This document shows positions 45,380-54,685 of a DNA stretch of 64,000 nucleotides, in pieces. The stretch comes from Solwaraspora sp. WMMA2065 (GTDB lineage: Bacteria; Actinomycetota; Actinomycetes; Mycobacteriales; Micromonosporaceae). Both the position numbers and the translations under genes were made by a program. How positions within the stretch are numbered: position 1 is the first letter of the stretch; every line of letters begins with the position of its first letter. The DNA lies in assembly GCF_030345075.1 (NCBI RefSeq), contig NZ_CP128361.1:3038001-3102000 (forward strand), written 5' to 3'. Below the pieces are notes generated by a model. It ran no database searches and was not told the origin of the DNA. It saw only the letters and a list, made by a program, of their open reading frames with translations.

Positions 45380-46414
45380 ATGCGTGCCATCCAACTCACC
45401 GCGCCCGGCACCCTCGAACTCGTCGACGTGCCGACACCGGAGCCCGGCCCCGGCGAGATCCTGCTGGCCACGGCGGCGGTCGGCGCCTGTCACTCGGACC
45501 TGCACATCCTCGACGCGCCCGCCGGGGTCTTCCCGACCCCGATGACAATCGGCCACGAGATCGCCGGCCGGGTCGCCCAGCTCGGTCCGGGGGTCACCGG
45601 ATGGGCCGAAGGGGACACCGCGGCGGTGTACGGGATCATCGGCTGCGGGCGCTGCCGGGCCTGCCTGCGCGGGCTGGAGAACCAGTGCCGCACCGTAACG
45701 GTCGGCGGGGTCGGCATCAGCCGCGACGGCGGGCTCGCCGACCACGTGGTGGTGCCGGCGGACCGGCTGCTGCCGCTGCACGGGCTGGATCCGGTGCAGG
45801 CGGCACCACTGACCGACGCTGGGCTCACCCCGTACCACGCGATCTCCCTCAGCCGGGACGCGCTGCGGCCCGGCACCCACGCGGTGGTGATCGGTGTCGG
45901 CGGCCTCGGCCACATGGCGGTGCAGATCCTGGCGGTGACCACCGCCGTCACGATCATCGCGGTGGACACCAGCGACGCCGCGCTGCGGCTGGCCAAACGG
46001 ATGGGCGCACACCACACCGTGCAGGCCGGTCCGGCGGCGGTCGACCAGATCCGTGAGCTCACCGGCCCGGCCCCGGACGGCGCCGACGTGGTGCTCGACT
46101 TCGTCTGCGTGGACGCCACCCTGGACACCGCCCGGCAGGTGGTGTCCACCGGCGGTCACCTGACGATGGTCGGCCTGGGCGGCGGCACGCTGCGGATCGC
46201 GGCGACCGTCGAAGGCCCGCCGCCGGTGCCGATGGAGACCAGCGCGGTCATCCCGTTCTGGGGCACCCTCGCCGAGCTGTCCGAGGTGATCGCCCTCGGT
46301 CGCCAGGGTCTGCTCCGCGCCGAGGTGCAGACCTTCCCGCTGGCCGAGGCGGTGCAGGCGTACCAGCAGTTGCGGGACGGGAAGATCCACGGCCGCGCCG
46401 TGCTGGTCCCCTGA
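45380..46414 (+). CDS. Zinc-dependent alcohol dehydrogenase (MDR family)
   Basis: A 344-residue medium-chain dehydrogenase. The catalytic zinc ligands are Cys37 (GACHSD), His and Glu in GHE, the structural zinc loop is CGRCRACLRGLENQC, and the NAD(P)-binding motif is GVGGLGHMAV. A full GroES-like N-domain and Rossmann C-domain are present. It would interconvert an alcohol and an aldehyde or ketone. The ATG at 45380 has GAGGG close upstream. It stands alone between a decayed stretch and a convergent operon, so the substrate cannot be guessed from context. Confidence 0.93.
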   Translation: MRAIQLTAPGTLELVDVPTPEPGPGEILLATAAVGACHSDLHILDAPAGVFPTPMTIGHEIAGRVAQLGPGVTGWAEGDTAAVYGIIGCGRCRACLRGLENQCRTVTVGGVGISRDGGLADHVVVPADRLLPLHGLDPVQAAPLTDAGLTPYHAISLSRDALRPGTHAVVIGVGGLGHMAVQILAVTTAVTIIAVDTSDAALRLAKRMGAHHTVQAGPAAVDQIRELTGPAPDGADVVLDFVCVDATLDTARQVVSTGGHLTMVGLGGGTLRIAATVEGPPPVPMETSAVIPFWGTLAELSEVIALGRQGLLRAEVQTFPLAEAVQAYQQLRDGKIHGRAVLVP

Positions 46415-46455
46415 CCAGGCGACGGTGACTGGGAGATCCGGTAAGGCCGGGTCCG

Positions 46456-46875
46456 TCAGGCGCGGCCGGCCCGGGACGCCAGCTGGTCGATCCCGCTGAC
46501 CAGGCCGCCGGCGAGGTCACCGCCGCCGAAAGACGCCACCATGGACAGCGCGGCGAGCTTCGCGTCCCGGTCCGGGATCCGCTTACGGGCCTCGGCGCCG
46601 GTAACGACCTCCAGCACCCGCTGATTCGGCGACACGGCGATGAGCACCGCGTCGTCCGGGTCGGTGAGCTGCCGGTGCAGCGTCACCGCGTACTCCCGGG
46701 TCGGCTCCTCCAGCTCGCCGACGTAGATGCTGAACGCCAGTCCGGTGGCCGAGTCGGCCAGCCGCAACGCCTCGTCGAGCCGGAGCAGCTGCCGGGTGCC
46801 GAACGGCCCCGGCAGGGTAGCGCTCGTCCGGGTGGACTCGCTGGACTGCTCGTGGGCCTGCTCACCAACGGTCAC
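46456..46875 (-). CDS. DUF5130 (TPM-like) protein
   Basis: A 139-residue cytoplasmic protein of the actinobacterial DUF5130 group, recognised from LRLADSATGLAFSIYVGEL, DPDDAVLIAVSPNQRVLEVV and the glycine-rich end SFGGGDLAGGLVSGIDQLA. The pattern resembles TPM domains of phosphatase-like or photosystem-repair proteins. The GTG at 46875 has a GGGAGG site. It overlaps the next upstream gene by 14 bases, so the two are coupled. Function unknown. Confidence 0.75.
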   Translation of the reverse strand: MTVGEQAHEQSSESTRTSATLPGPFGTRQLLRLDEALRLADSATGLAFSIYVGELEEPTREYAVTLHRQLTDPDDAVLIAVSPNQRVLEVVTGAEARKRIPDRDAKLAALSMVASFGGGDLAGGLVSGIDQLASRAGRA

Positions 46876-47152
46876 TTGCGCCTCCCGTCGCGCCCGGACG
46901 CGGCTGCCCGCCGCCGAGGTTGGTCGACTCGATCGCCGTCGGCTCGGTGCCGGCCGGCAGCGCCGCCGCCGGGGTCCCGGTCGACCGGTCGCCTGACGAG
47001 ACGTACCAGACCGGGCTGAAGTCGAACTGCCGGCCGGGCCGGTAGCGGCGGTCCGCGCCGCCACGCCCGCCGATCATCGCCAGACCGGCCACCACGAGCA
47101 CGATGACCGCCGGGATCACGACGAAGAAGAGCACCGTGTTGGTAACAGACAA
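46862..47152 (-). CDS. Small single-pass membrane protein
   Basis: About 96 residues: an N-terminal helix TVLFFVVIPAVIVLVVAGLA, followed by a basic stretch and the conserved-looking RPGRQFDFSPVWYVSSGD, then a disordered Gly-rich tail. The start is probably the TTG at 47152 after a GGGGG run; a TTG at 47179 is possible. It overlaps the DUF5130 gene, and this pairing of a membrane protein with DUF5130 suggests that they act together. Confidence 0.65.
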   Translation of the reverse strand: MSVTNTVLFFVVIPAVIVLVVAGLAMIGGRGGADRRYRPGRQFDFSPVWYVSSGDRSTGTPAAALPAGTEPTAIESTNLGGGQPRPGATGGASDRW

Positions 47153-47184
47153 TCTCAACGCCCCCCGGCATCGGTTCAAGGGAC

Positions 47185-48693
47185 TCAGCGGATGTCTGGA
47201 GTGGTGGACCTGGCCACACCGCCAGCCCGTTCCGGCTCAGACGCCTTCACGGTAGCGGAGGGCCCGGCCCGCCAGATCTCCGGGTGCCGACCGGGCCAGC
47301 CGGTCCGCTCCTCCAGCTGAGCGGCCGCGGCCAGCACGGTGGCGTCCGCGCCACCGCGGCCGGTCAGCAGAACCCCCACCGGCTGCCCGGCCGTACTCTG
47401 CGCCACCGGGACGGACACCGACGGTTGCCCAGTGACGTTGAACACCGCACAGTACGGCGAGAAGCGCCGCTGCCGGTCGAAGTCCTCGGCCGGGTCACCC
47501 GTTTCGGTGAACCAGCCGACCGGGGCCTGCGGAGCGCTCAACGTCGGGCACAGCAGCAGGTCCAGCCCGACCACCGCGTGCATCGCCCGGCGTACCTGGA
47601 CCTGCAGCTCGGCCAGGGTGGCGACCAGCGTCGCGGCGCTGATCGCGTTGCCCCGGCGGCGTAGCAGCCGGGTCAACGGCAGCAGCCGCGCCTCTCGTTC
47701 CGGTGGCACCGGGGCCAGCGCGAGCACGTACCAGACGGTCTCGAACAGCGGCCACAGGTCCGGGCCGAGCGGCGCCGGGACGTCGACCACCTCGTGGCCG
47801 GCGTCGGCGAGCAGCGCGGCCGCCGTGTCCACCGCTGCCAGGCAGTCCGGATGCACCGGTTCGTCGGCGAGCATCGGGGTGGTGAACCGGCCGATCCGCA
47901 GCCGGCCGGGGTCCGCGCGACGGGCCGCCGCCAGATAGCCGCCGGGCGGCGGTGGCGGTGCCAGGTACGGCTCACCGGGCACCGGCACCGCGATCGCGTC
48001 GAGCATCGCGGCAGCGTCGGCGACGGTCCGGGCGATCGGTCCGTGGCTGGGCAGACCGAACCCGCCGGCACCGAGCGGGCCGCCGGAGACGACCCCCCGG
48101 GTGGGCTTGTAGCCGACCAAACCGCAGAGGGCGGCCGGGATTCGGCACGAACCGCCGCCGTCCGAGCCCTGCGCGAACGGCACCAGCCCGGCGGCCACCG
48201 CCGCCGCCGCTCCCCCGCTGGAGCCGCCGGCGGTGCATGCCAGGTCCCACGGGTTACGCGCCGGCGGCGCCACCTCCCCTTCGGTGTAGAGCGAACAGCC
48301 CAGCTCGGCGGCGGTGGTCTTGCCGAGGCTGACGGTGCCGGCGGCACGCAGCAGGCGGACCACGTCCGCGTCGACGCTCGGCACGTAGTCGGCGAACGCC
48401 GCCGAGCCGAAGGTGGTCCGGACCCCGGCGGTGAGGGTGAGGTCCTTGATCGCCACCGGTACGCCGTACAGCGGGCCGGGGTGCTGCCGGGACCGGATGC
48501 CGGGCGCGACCCGGCCGAGGGCGAGGGCCTGTTCCCGGGCGTGCTCCGCGGTGACCGTGACGAACGCCCCCACCGTGTCCGAGTGGGCGTCGATCCGGGC
48601 CAGGTAGTGCTCGACGATCTCAATGCCACTCAACTCGCCCCGGCGGATCGCGGCGGCCTGCTCCAACGCGGTCAGATCATGGATCTGCGACAT
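47185..48693 (-). CDS. Amidase signature enzyme
   Basis: A 502-residue amidase. The Ser-cisSer-Lys triad is Lys83 (AIKDLTL), Ser158 in AGGSSGGAAAA and Ser182 in GGSCRIPA. It hydrolyses a carboxamide to acid and ammonia, in the cytoplasm. The ATG at 48693 has AGGATCGG upstream; the frame's earlier start (48729) is less likely. It has 30 bp to the downstream membrane-protein gene. The family covers GatA-like and catabolic amidases; no gatB/C is near, so a catabolic amidase is more probable. Confidence 0.92.
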   Translation of the reverse strand: MSQIHDLTALEQAAAIRRGELSGIEIVEHYLARIDAHSDTVGAFVTVTAEHAREQALALGRVAPGIRSRQHPGPLYGVPVAIKDLTLTAGVRTTFGSAAFADYVPSVDADVVRLLRAAGTVSLGKTTAAELGCSLYTEGEVAPPARNPWDLACTAGGSSGGAAAAVAAGLVPFAQGSDGGGSCRIPAALCGLVGYKPTRGVVSGGPLGAGGFGLPSHGPIARTVADAAAMLDAIAVPVPGEPYLAPPPPPGGYLAAARRADPGRLRIGRFTTPMLADEPVHPDCLAAVDTAAALLADAGHEVVDVPAPLGPDLWPLFETVWYVLALAPVPPEREARLLPLTRLLRRRGNAISAATLVATLAELQVQVRRAMHAVVGLDLLLCPTLSAPQAPVGWFTETGDPAEDFDRQRRFSPYCAVFNVTGQPSVSVPVAQSTAGQPVGVLLTGRGGADATVLAAAAQLEERTGWPGRHPEIWRAGPSATVKASEPERAGGVARSTTPDIR

Positions 48694-48908
48694 TGACCGA
48701 TCCTGGCAGGTCACCCGTTGACGCGTCATCCCGGTGCGGGATCACCCGGAGGTGGGAGGCATAGCCGGCGCCGGGACGGGAAGTCGGGCCAGCAGGCTCC
48801 GAACGTCGGTGCGGCACACCGGTCGCGCCGACGGTGCCGGCACGGCCGGGCCGGCCGCAGCGGCGACGGGGCAGACACGGCCGGCCGGGGCACAGTCGGG
48901 GGGAGATC

Positions 48909-49436
48909 ATGCGCAGAGTGAGCAATCCGGTCCGGACGCTGGCCGGGCTCGCCGCCGCCGTGCTGATCGGCACGGTGGCGGCCGGGGTCGACGCGTCGCC
49001 GGCGCATGCGGGCAGCACCTACGTGGAGGCCGATCCGAGCACCGTGCAGGCCGGTGGCCGGGTGACCGTCCGGGCCAGCTGCGGCGACGACAACACCAGC
49101 CAGGCGACGGTCGAGTCGGACGCGTTCGGCCGGGTGATCGTGATGCCGGACCAGGACGTGCTGACCGGTCAGGTGACCGTGCCCAGCAGCAAGCGGCCTG
49201 GGCGCTACCCGGTCGACCTGCAGTGTCAGAACGGAAACACGGCGACGACCACCCTGACCGTGACCGGCACCGCCCACCCGACCCGGGGGCCGGACGCCGG
49301 TGGCGGCGGCACCGCGTCGGCCAGCACCGGTTCCGGCGGCTCGGCCTTGCTGGTCGGCGGCATCGCCGCGATCGGGCTGGGTGCCGGGATCGGGCTGCTC
49401 GCGATGCGCCGCCGACGCGCCGACTCCGGCGCGTGA
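48909..49436 (+). CDS. Secreted surface protein with C-terminal membrane anchor, candidate sortase substrate
   Basis: A 175-residue protein. It has a signal peptide (VRTLAGLAAAVLIGTVAAGV, cut after SPAHA), a mature Ig-like region with STVQAGGRVTVRASCGDD and PVDLQCQNGN (two cysteines, probably a disulfide), a Gly/Ala/Ser linker, and a C-terminal helix LLVGGIAAIGLGAGIGLLA followed by MRRRR. This has the layout of a cell-wall sorting signal but the LPXTG is replaced by a SASTGSGG stretch. It lies 15 bp upstream of a class F sortase gene, in the same operon. Confidence 0.8.
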   Translation: MRRVSNPVRTLAGLAAAVLIGTVAAGVDASPAHAGSTYVEADPSTVQAGGRVTVRASCGDDNTSQATVESDAFGRVIVMPDQDVLTGQVTVPSSKRPGRYPVDLQCQNGNTATTTLTVTGTAHPTRGPDAGGGGTASASTGSGGSALLVGGIAAIGLGAGIGLLAMRRRRADSGA

Positions 49437-49451
49437 CCAGCGGGCAGGCAG

Positions 49452-50489
49452 GTGGTCCGTCCCACACCGGCCGGCGGCCGTCCGGGGGGCTGGCTGCTCC
49501 CGTTCCTGACCCAGGTCACGGCGGCCGGTACCACGGCGCACACGGTGGCACCCCGGGTGTCGACCTACGGTCAGCCGAGGCCGACAGCACCGGATGAGCG
49601 GACGGACGGTGCGGCGGATCAGCCGGGCGCGCATCCGGCGATCCCCGGCACCGTCCGAGGGGTGGCCCGTGCCCCGCTGCGCGGGGTGGCGGCGGTGCCG
49701 GGTGCCGCCGGACGCGGCGGCGGCTACGGATCCGCCGCCGGCCGTCGTCCACCGCACGGCTCACCCCGGCGGCGGGGCTGGCCCGGATTCGGGTCGCTGC
49801 GTCCGGGTCGACGCCGGGTGCCCTCGGCTGCCGACCGGCGGGCCGCGCTGGGCGGCTACCGGGGACGACCGGACGTGCCGTCGCGGTGGAGCCCGGTCGC
49901 GCTGGTGCTGATCGTGGCAGGCGTCTTTGTCGCCGGGTTCGGCTTCGAACGGGTGACCGGCACCCCGCTCGGGCAGTGGCTGCCCGGAGCACACCGCGCG
50001 ACGCCCGAGACGCACCCGCCGCTGGGCGCCAGCGACCCGGTCAGCCTCGCCATCCCGGCACTGAACCTGCAGGCCGCCGTGCACGATGTCGGGCTGGCTG
50101 AGGACGGCACGATCGCGGTGCCCGAGCTGAACCGGCACAACGAGGCCGGCTGGTACGTGGCGAGCCCGACGCCGGGCGAGAACGGCTCGGCGGTCATCGT
50201 CGGCCACGTCGACACCAGTACCGGGCCGTCGGTGTTCCACCGGGCCGCCACGCTGCACCCGGGCGCGCAGATCCAGGTCCGCCGGATGGACCGGTCAGTG
50301 GCGCTGTTCGAGGTCACCTCGGTCGAGCAGTTCGACAAGTCGTCGCTGCCGGCGGACCGGGTGTACGACGACTTCAGCCACCCGGGGCTGCGTCTGATCA
50401 CCTGCGGTGGTCAGTGGGTCGGCGGCGCCACCGGGTACGCGGACAACGTCGTCGTCTTCGCGTCACTGGTCGGCACCCAGAACGGCTGA
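49452..50489 (+). CDS. Class F sortase
   Basis: A 345-residue sortase. A long disordered Arg/Pro/Gly-rich N-terminus (1-145) precedes a membrane helix (SPVALVLIVAGVFVAGFGF) and the sortase barrel. The catalytic His252 lies in VIVGHVDTS, and Cys318 in LRLITCGG; the following GYADNVVVFASL is typical of class F enzymes. It links a surface protein to the cell wall, or polymerises it. The GTG at 49452 is the frame's start but the N-terminus is low-complexity, so the real start may be further in. Its neighbour upstream is the probable substrate. Confidence 0.88.
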   Translation: MVRPTPAGGRPGGWLLPFLTQVTAAGTTAHTVAPRVSTYGQPRPTAPDERTDGAADQPGAHPAIPGTVRGVARAPLRGVAAVPGAAGRGGGYGSAAGRRPPHGSPRRRGWPGFGSLRPGRRRVPSAADRRAALGGYRGRPDVPSRWSPVALVLIVAGVFVAGFGFERVTGTPLGQWLPGAHRATPETHPPLGASDPVSLAIPALNLQAAVHDVGLAEDGTIAVPELNRHNEAGWYVASPTPGENGSAVIVGHVDTSTGPSVFHRAATLHPGAQIQVRRMDRSVALFEVTSVEQFDKSSLPADRVYDDFSHPGLRLITCGGQWVGGATGYADNVVVFASLVGTQNG

Positions 50490-50530
50490 CCTGCGCAGCC
50501 GCCCGTACCGGCCCGCAGCCGCCAACAGCG

Positions 50531-50558
50531 GCCTGAGCCGGCCCGCACCGGCTCAGGC
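50531..50558. terminator. Bidirectional hairpin between sortase and HNH genes
   Basis: GCCTGAGCCGG (50531-50541), a six-base loop, and CCGGCTCAGGC (50548-50558) form a perfect 11-bp stem between the convergent genes, overlapping the stop codon of the HNH gene. Confidence 0.75.
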
Positions 50559-51086
50559 GACGGCTTCGGACGACAGGTCGAGCCAGTCGGCCCAGCGCGG
50601 ATCCGGCGCACGGTGCCCGAGCACCCGCCAGGCGGTGCCCTTCGGGGCGGCCGGCGGGGATGGCAGCCGCCACCCCAGCTCGGCCGGGGTCCGGTCGCCC
50701 TTGCTGTGGTTGCAGCGGGCGCAGGCGGCGACGACGTTCTCCCAGATGTGCCGGCCACCACGGCTGCGGGGAAAGACATGGTCGATGGTCTCCGCCGGAC
50801 CCCGGCAGTACGCGCACCGCCAGCCGTCGCGGGCGAAGATGGCCCGGCGGGAAAGTCCGACGTGGGTCCGGTAGGGCACCCGTACGTAGCGGGTGAGCCG
50901 TACCACCGACGGCACCGGCAGGCAGTGCCGGGCGCTGTGCAGCATGCCCTCGCCGTCGGCGACGCAGACCGCCTTGGCGGACAGGACCAGGATCGCGGCC
51001 CGGCGTACGGATACGACACACAGCGGCTCATACGTCGCGTTGAGCACCAACGAACCGGAGCCCACCGTGGGTCGTATGTCAGGCAT
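50553..51086 (-). CDS. HNH endonuclease
   Basis: A 177-residue protein with an N-terminal beta domain (SGSLVLNATYEPLCVVSVRR) and a C-terminal HNH finger: CAYC, then ETIDHVFPRSRGG, WENVVAACARCNHSKGDR. The two CxxC pairs bind a structural zinc and the His/Asn residues bind the catalytic metal. It is a common chromosomal HNH protein of actinomycetes and has no toxin/antitoxin partner here. The ATG at 51086 has GAGGG upstream. The target DNA is unknown. Confidence 0.9.
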   Translation of the reverse strand: MPDIRPTVGSGSLVLNATYEPLCVVSVRRAAILVLSAKAVCVADGEGMLHSARHCLPVPSVVRLTRYVRVPYRTHVGLSRRAIFARDGWRCAYCRGPAETIDHVFPRSRGGRHIWENVVAACARCNHSKGDRTPAELGWRLPSPPAAPKGTAWRVLGHRAPDPRWADWLDLSSEAVA

Positions 51087-51353
51087 CCCGCTCACCCTCT
51101 CGGTTGTGTTCCCACCCGCTCCTAGTGCCGACTGCGACTCGACGCGGACCGAAGGTCGGACCGCGACCGGCGCTGGCGAATCGCCAGCGCCCGTGCGCCA
51201 ATAGTCCCCGATTGATGACCCGAATGCACGTACTATTCGGGCCTGACCCCTCGGGCGTTCGGCCGATGGCCGGTCGCTGTGGTGTTCCACCTGGTCAGGC
51301 CGACAGTGCGGGTCGGCCGCCGACCGGGCAGGGCGGTACGGTACGAATTGACG

Positions 51354-52439
51354 GTGACCGCACGATCGCCCGCCCCCGCTGACCCCGAGCCTCCCGACCC
51401 GGCGACCGACCCGCCGTACCAGTGGGCTCAACCGGAGCCGCAGCCCTCGGTGAGCCCGGTGTGCCCCGACGACGACCCGGTCTGCAGTCAGGTGCTCGAC
51501 TGGACCGGGCTGCCGTGGCTGGCGGAGGGGAGCTTCTGGCTGCTGGTCAAACCCCTGCGGATCGTGCTGATCATCGCGGTCGCGGTGGTACTGCGGTACC
51601 TGCTGCACCGGGCCATCCGCCGGCTGGTGACCAGTACCTCGACGGTCGCCGGGCCGACCATCCTGCGGCCGTTGCGGGAACGGACCCCGCCGGCCGGGCC
51701 GGTGGTGATGCCGGAACGGCGGCGGCAACGCGCCGAGGCGATCGGCTCGGTGCTGCGCAGCACGGTGAGCGCGACCGTGTTCGGGATCGCCGTACTGCTG
51801 GTGCTGGGTGAGCTGAGCTTCAACCTGGCCCCGCTGCTGGCCAGCGCCGGCATCGCCGGCATCGCGCTGGGTTTCGGGGCGCAGACGCTGGTGAAGGACC
51901 TGCTCGCCGGGCTGTTCATGCTGCTGGAGGATCAGTACGGCGTCGGCGACATTGTCGACCTTGGCGAGGCGACCGGCGTGGTCGAGGCGGTGGGTCTGCG
52001 GATCACCACGGTCCGGGACGCCCGGGGCGTGCTCTGGTACATCCGCAACGGGGAGATCATCCGGGTCGGCAACAAGAGCCAGGGCTGGGCCATGGTGGTG
52101 GTCGACATGCCGGTCGGCTTCGCCGACACCGAGCAGGCCGCTGCGGTGCTGCGTACCGCCGCCCTTGGGGTGGCCGCCGATGGGAAGATGGCCGGCCACT
52201 TCGTGGAGCCGCCGGACGTGCTCGGCGTCGAGCAGGTCACGGTCGACGGCGCGGTGATCCGTACGGTCGCCAAGACCACCGCCGAGGGGCAGTTCGTGGT
52301 GGGCCGCGAGTTGCGCCGTCAACTGGCCGCGGCACTGCACACCTCCGGGATCTCGGCACAGATCGTGGCCGGGCGGATGTTCGTCGCCCGTGGGTCGGGA
52401 GGTGGGCAGGAGGAGCCCGGCCAGGGCGGAACGACTTGA
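51354..52439 (+). CDS. MscS-type mechanosensitive ion channel
   Basis: A 361-residue MscS family channel: a Pro-rich N-terminus, three membrane helices (VLIIAVAVVLRYLLH; TVFGIAVLLVLGELSF; LASAGIAGIALGFGAQTLV, the pore-lining TM3 pattern), and the soluble beta domain with GVGDIVDLGEATGVVEAVGL and IRNGEIIRVGNKSQGW. It opens under hypo-osmotic stress. The start is uncertain; I take the GTG at 51354 (VTARSPAPADP). It is divergent from the HNH gene. The following 280 bp up to the MFS gene contain nothing I can identify. Confidence 0.9.
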   Translation: MTARSPAPADPEPPDPATDPPYQWAQPEPQPSVSPVCPDDDPVCSQVLDWTGLPWLAEGSFWLLVKPLRIVLIIAVAVVLRYLLHRAIRRLVTSTSTVAGPTILRPLRERTPPAGPVVMPERRRQRAEAIGSVLRSTVSATVFGIAVLLVLGELSFNLAPLLASAGIAGIALGFGAQTLVKDLLAGLFMLLEDQYGVGDIVDLGEATGVVEAVGLRITTVRDARGVLWYIRNGEIIRVGNKSQGWAMVVVDMPVGFADTEQAAAVLRTAALGVAADGKMAGHFVEPPDVLGVEQVTVDGAVIRTVAKTTAEGQFVVGRELRRQLAAALHTSGISAQIVAGRMFVARGSGGGQEEPGQGGTT

Positions 52440-52720
52440 CCGGTCACCGGGACGACGCGTCCGAGTGCCGGGACGACGCGCCCGCCTCGGCCGACTAGCA
52501 GGGGCTATGCACCGTATGGCGAACTGGTTGTCATCCGAATGTTTAGTCGGAGTGACGACAAACTAGCCGTTCACACTAGCCAGATGTCACCCGATCGGGC
52601 ATGATCCGGGACGAGTGTCATCGGAGTGTCACCACCACTTCGCTCAGCCGTACGTCCGGGACGTTCCCCGGTAGTACCCGCCACGAGCGGGTGCCGCCGA
52701 GAACGATGGAGGCGCCGTCC

Positions 52721-54139
52721 GTGTCCGACGAGGCACAAACCGCCGGGAGTCCGGCGACCTTCCGCGAGGTGTTCGCGGCGGATGAGTTCCGCTTTCTCTT
52801 CGTCTCGGTGGCGCTGTCCTGGATCGGCGACTACATCGCGAAGGCAGCGGTCACCGTCCTGGTCTACCGGGAGACGGAGTCGGTGGCCCTGTCGGCCGCC
52901 GCCTTCGCGGTCAGCTTCCTGCCCTGGTTGATCGGTGGTCCGCTGCTCACCACGGTCGCCGAGCGGCACCCGTACCACCGGGTGATGATGACCACCGATC
53001 TGATCCGGATGGCCCTGATCGCCGTGGTCGCCACCCCCGGCCTGCCGGTCTGGGCGATGATCAGCCTGCTGTTCTGCACCACACTGGCGAATCCGCCGAA
53101 CCAGGCCGCCCGGTCCGCGCTGATGCCGACCGTGCTGACCGGTGACCGGCTGATCGTGGGGCTGTCGCTGATCGCCAGTACCGGCCAGCTCGCCCAGGTC
53201 GGCGGCTACGTCGCCGGCGCGGCGATCGCCTCCGTCAACCCACGGGCTGCGTTGCTGTTGAATGCCACCACCTTCGCCGTCTCGGCCCTGGTGATCCGGC
53301 TCGGGGTCCGGGCCCGTCCGGCGGCCACCGCCCCGGACCGCCGCCAGCATCTGCTCCGCGAAACCGCCGAGGGCTTCCAGTTGGTGTGGCGTACCGACGT
53401 GCTGCGGGCCATTGCGATCCTGGTCTGGACGGTCCCGCTGTTCGCCATCGTGCCGGAGGGGTTGGCCGCCGCCTGGGCGGCCGAGCCGGGGGTTTCCGAC
53501 TCCGAGCGGGGTCTCGCCCAGGCGATGATCATGGCGGCGAGCCCGACCGGCTACATCGTCGGCGGCCTGCTGATCGGCCGGCTGGTCCGTCCGGGGCGTC
53601 GGCGCAGACTGATCCGACCGTTCGCGGTGATCGCTCCGCTGGCGCTGGTCCCCACCCTGCTCGACCCCTCGCCGCCGGTGGTGGCGATCCTCGCCGGGGT
53701 CTGCGGCTTCGCGGTGGCCGGCCTACTGCCGGTGACCAACGGGCTGTTCGTCCAGGCGTTACCGCATGGTTACCGGGCCCGCGCGTTCGGCGTGATCGCT
53801 ACCGGCATCCAGGTCGGCCAGGGAGCTGCGGTGCTGGTCACCGGTCTGCTCGCCGACCGGTTCGACATCCCGACCGTGGTCGGGTTGTGGAGCCTCACCG
53901 GCGCGGTGGTGATCTCCCTGGCGCTGCTGCGGTGGCCGGCCGAGGAGCGCTTCGACGCGGCGATCGCCGCCGTCGCAGCCGCCCCCGGTGCCTCGACCGG
54001 CGGTAGACCCGGCACAGCGACCGCTGGCACGCCGGATACTTCCGCCACCGGCCCCGCCGCCAACCCGGCGGCCAGCAACGGCAGCCCCGTACCGCAGGCC
54101 CGTGACGCGCAGCAGTCCGACGAGGTCGGCAGCGCCTGA
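52721..54139 (+). CDS. MFS transporter
   Basis: A 472-residue permease of the MFS_3 (enterobactin-exporter-like) group: about 12 helices, starting [20 protein letters not shown], with the loop [19 protein letters not shown]. The C-terminal 70 residues are a disordered Ala/Gly/Pro tail. The GTG at 52721 lies eight bases after GGAGG and is preferred to the ATG at 52706 that overlaps this site. It is followed by the globin gene 69 bp downstream. Cargo unknown. Confidence 0.9.
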   Translation: MSDEAQTAGSPATFREVFAADEFRFLFVSVALSWIGDYIAKAAVTVLVYRETESVALSAAAFAVSFLPWLIGGPLLTTVAERHPYHRVMMTTDLIRMALIAVVATPGLPVWAMISLLFCTTLANPPNQAARSALMPTVLTGDRLIVGLSLIASTGQLAQVGGYVAGAAIASVNPRAALLLNATTFAVSALVIRLGVRARPAATAPDRRQHLLRETAEGFQLVWRTDVLRAIAILVWTVPLFAIVPEGLAAAWAAEPGVSDSERGLAQAMIMAASPTGYIVGGLLIGRLVRPGRRRRLIRPFAVIAPLALVPTLLDPSPPVVAILAGVCGFAVAGLLPVTNGLFVQALPHGYRARAFGVIATGIQVGQGAAVLVTGLLADRFDIPTVVGLWSLTGAVVISLALLRWPAEERFDAAIAAVAAAPGASTGGRPGTATAGTPDTSATGPAANPAASNGSPVPQARDAQQSDEVGSA

Positions 54140-54207
54140 GCGACGCTGGTACACCGCACCGGGCACCGGGCACCGGCCGGTTGCGCACCGGCTGGCAGGA
54201 TGGAGTG

Positions 54208-54678
54208 GTGACAGCGTCAGATCCTGCCAACGGCCCGGCCGGCGCGACGCCCGCAGCCGGCGGTCCCACCCCGACCTTCTTCGCCGCCATCGGCGGCGAG
54301 CCTGCCTTCCGCCGGCTCGTTGACGAGTTCTACGCCGGTGTCGCCACCGATCCGCTGCTCCGCCCGATGTACCCGGAGCAGGATCTGGGGCCGGCTGCGG
54401 AACGACTGACCCTGTTCCTGATGCAGTACTGGGGTGGCCCCGGCACGTACTCCGAGCAGCGTGGGCACCCCCGGCTGCGGATGCGGCACGCACCGTTCCG
54501 GATCGGTCCGGCGGAGCGGGACGCCTGGTTGACCCACATGCGGCGGGCGGTCGACCGGCTGGACCTGCATCCGGAGCTCGCCGGGATGCTCTGGGACTAC
54601 CTGGAGCGGGCCGCCTACTTCATGGTCAACGAGATGGACCCGACCGAACCGCCCCGGCGCGACCTGGCCAGCGGCTGA
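54208..54678 (+). CDS. glbO: Group II truncated haemoglobin
   Basis: A 156-residue protein of the trHbII (GlbO) family. After a 25-residue disordered N-terminus comes [19 protein letters not shown], the Tyr-Trp-Gly-Gly-Pro segment ([19 protein letters not shown]), the proximal histidine in [10 protein letters not shown], and the conserved [14 protein letters not shown] with Trp on the last helix. Heme binding for oxygen or nitric oxide chemistry is expected. The start at GTG 54208 (VTASDPANG) is preferred; upstream in-frame codons at 54181 and 54205 are possible. It is convergent with the YbjN gene. Confidence 0.93.
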   Translation: MTASDPANGPAGATPAAGGPTPTFFAAIGGEPAFRRLVDEFYAGVATDPLLRPMYPEQDLGPAAERLTLFLMQYWGGPGTYSEQRGHPRLRMRHAPFRIGPAERDAWLTHMRRAVDRLDLHPELAGMLWDYLERAAYFMVNEMDPTEPPRRDLASG

Positions 54679-54685
54679 CCGGCCG

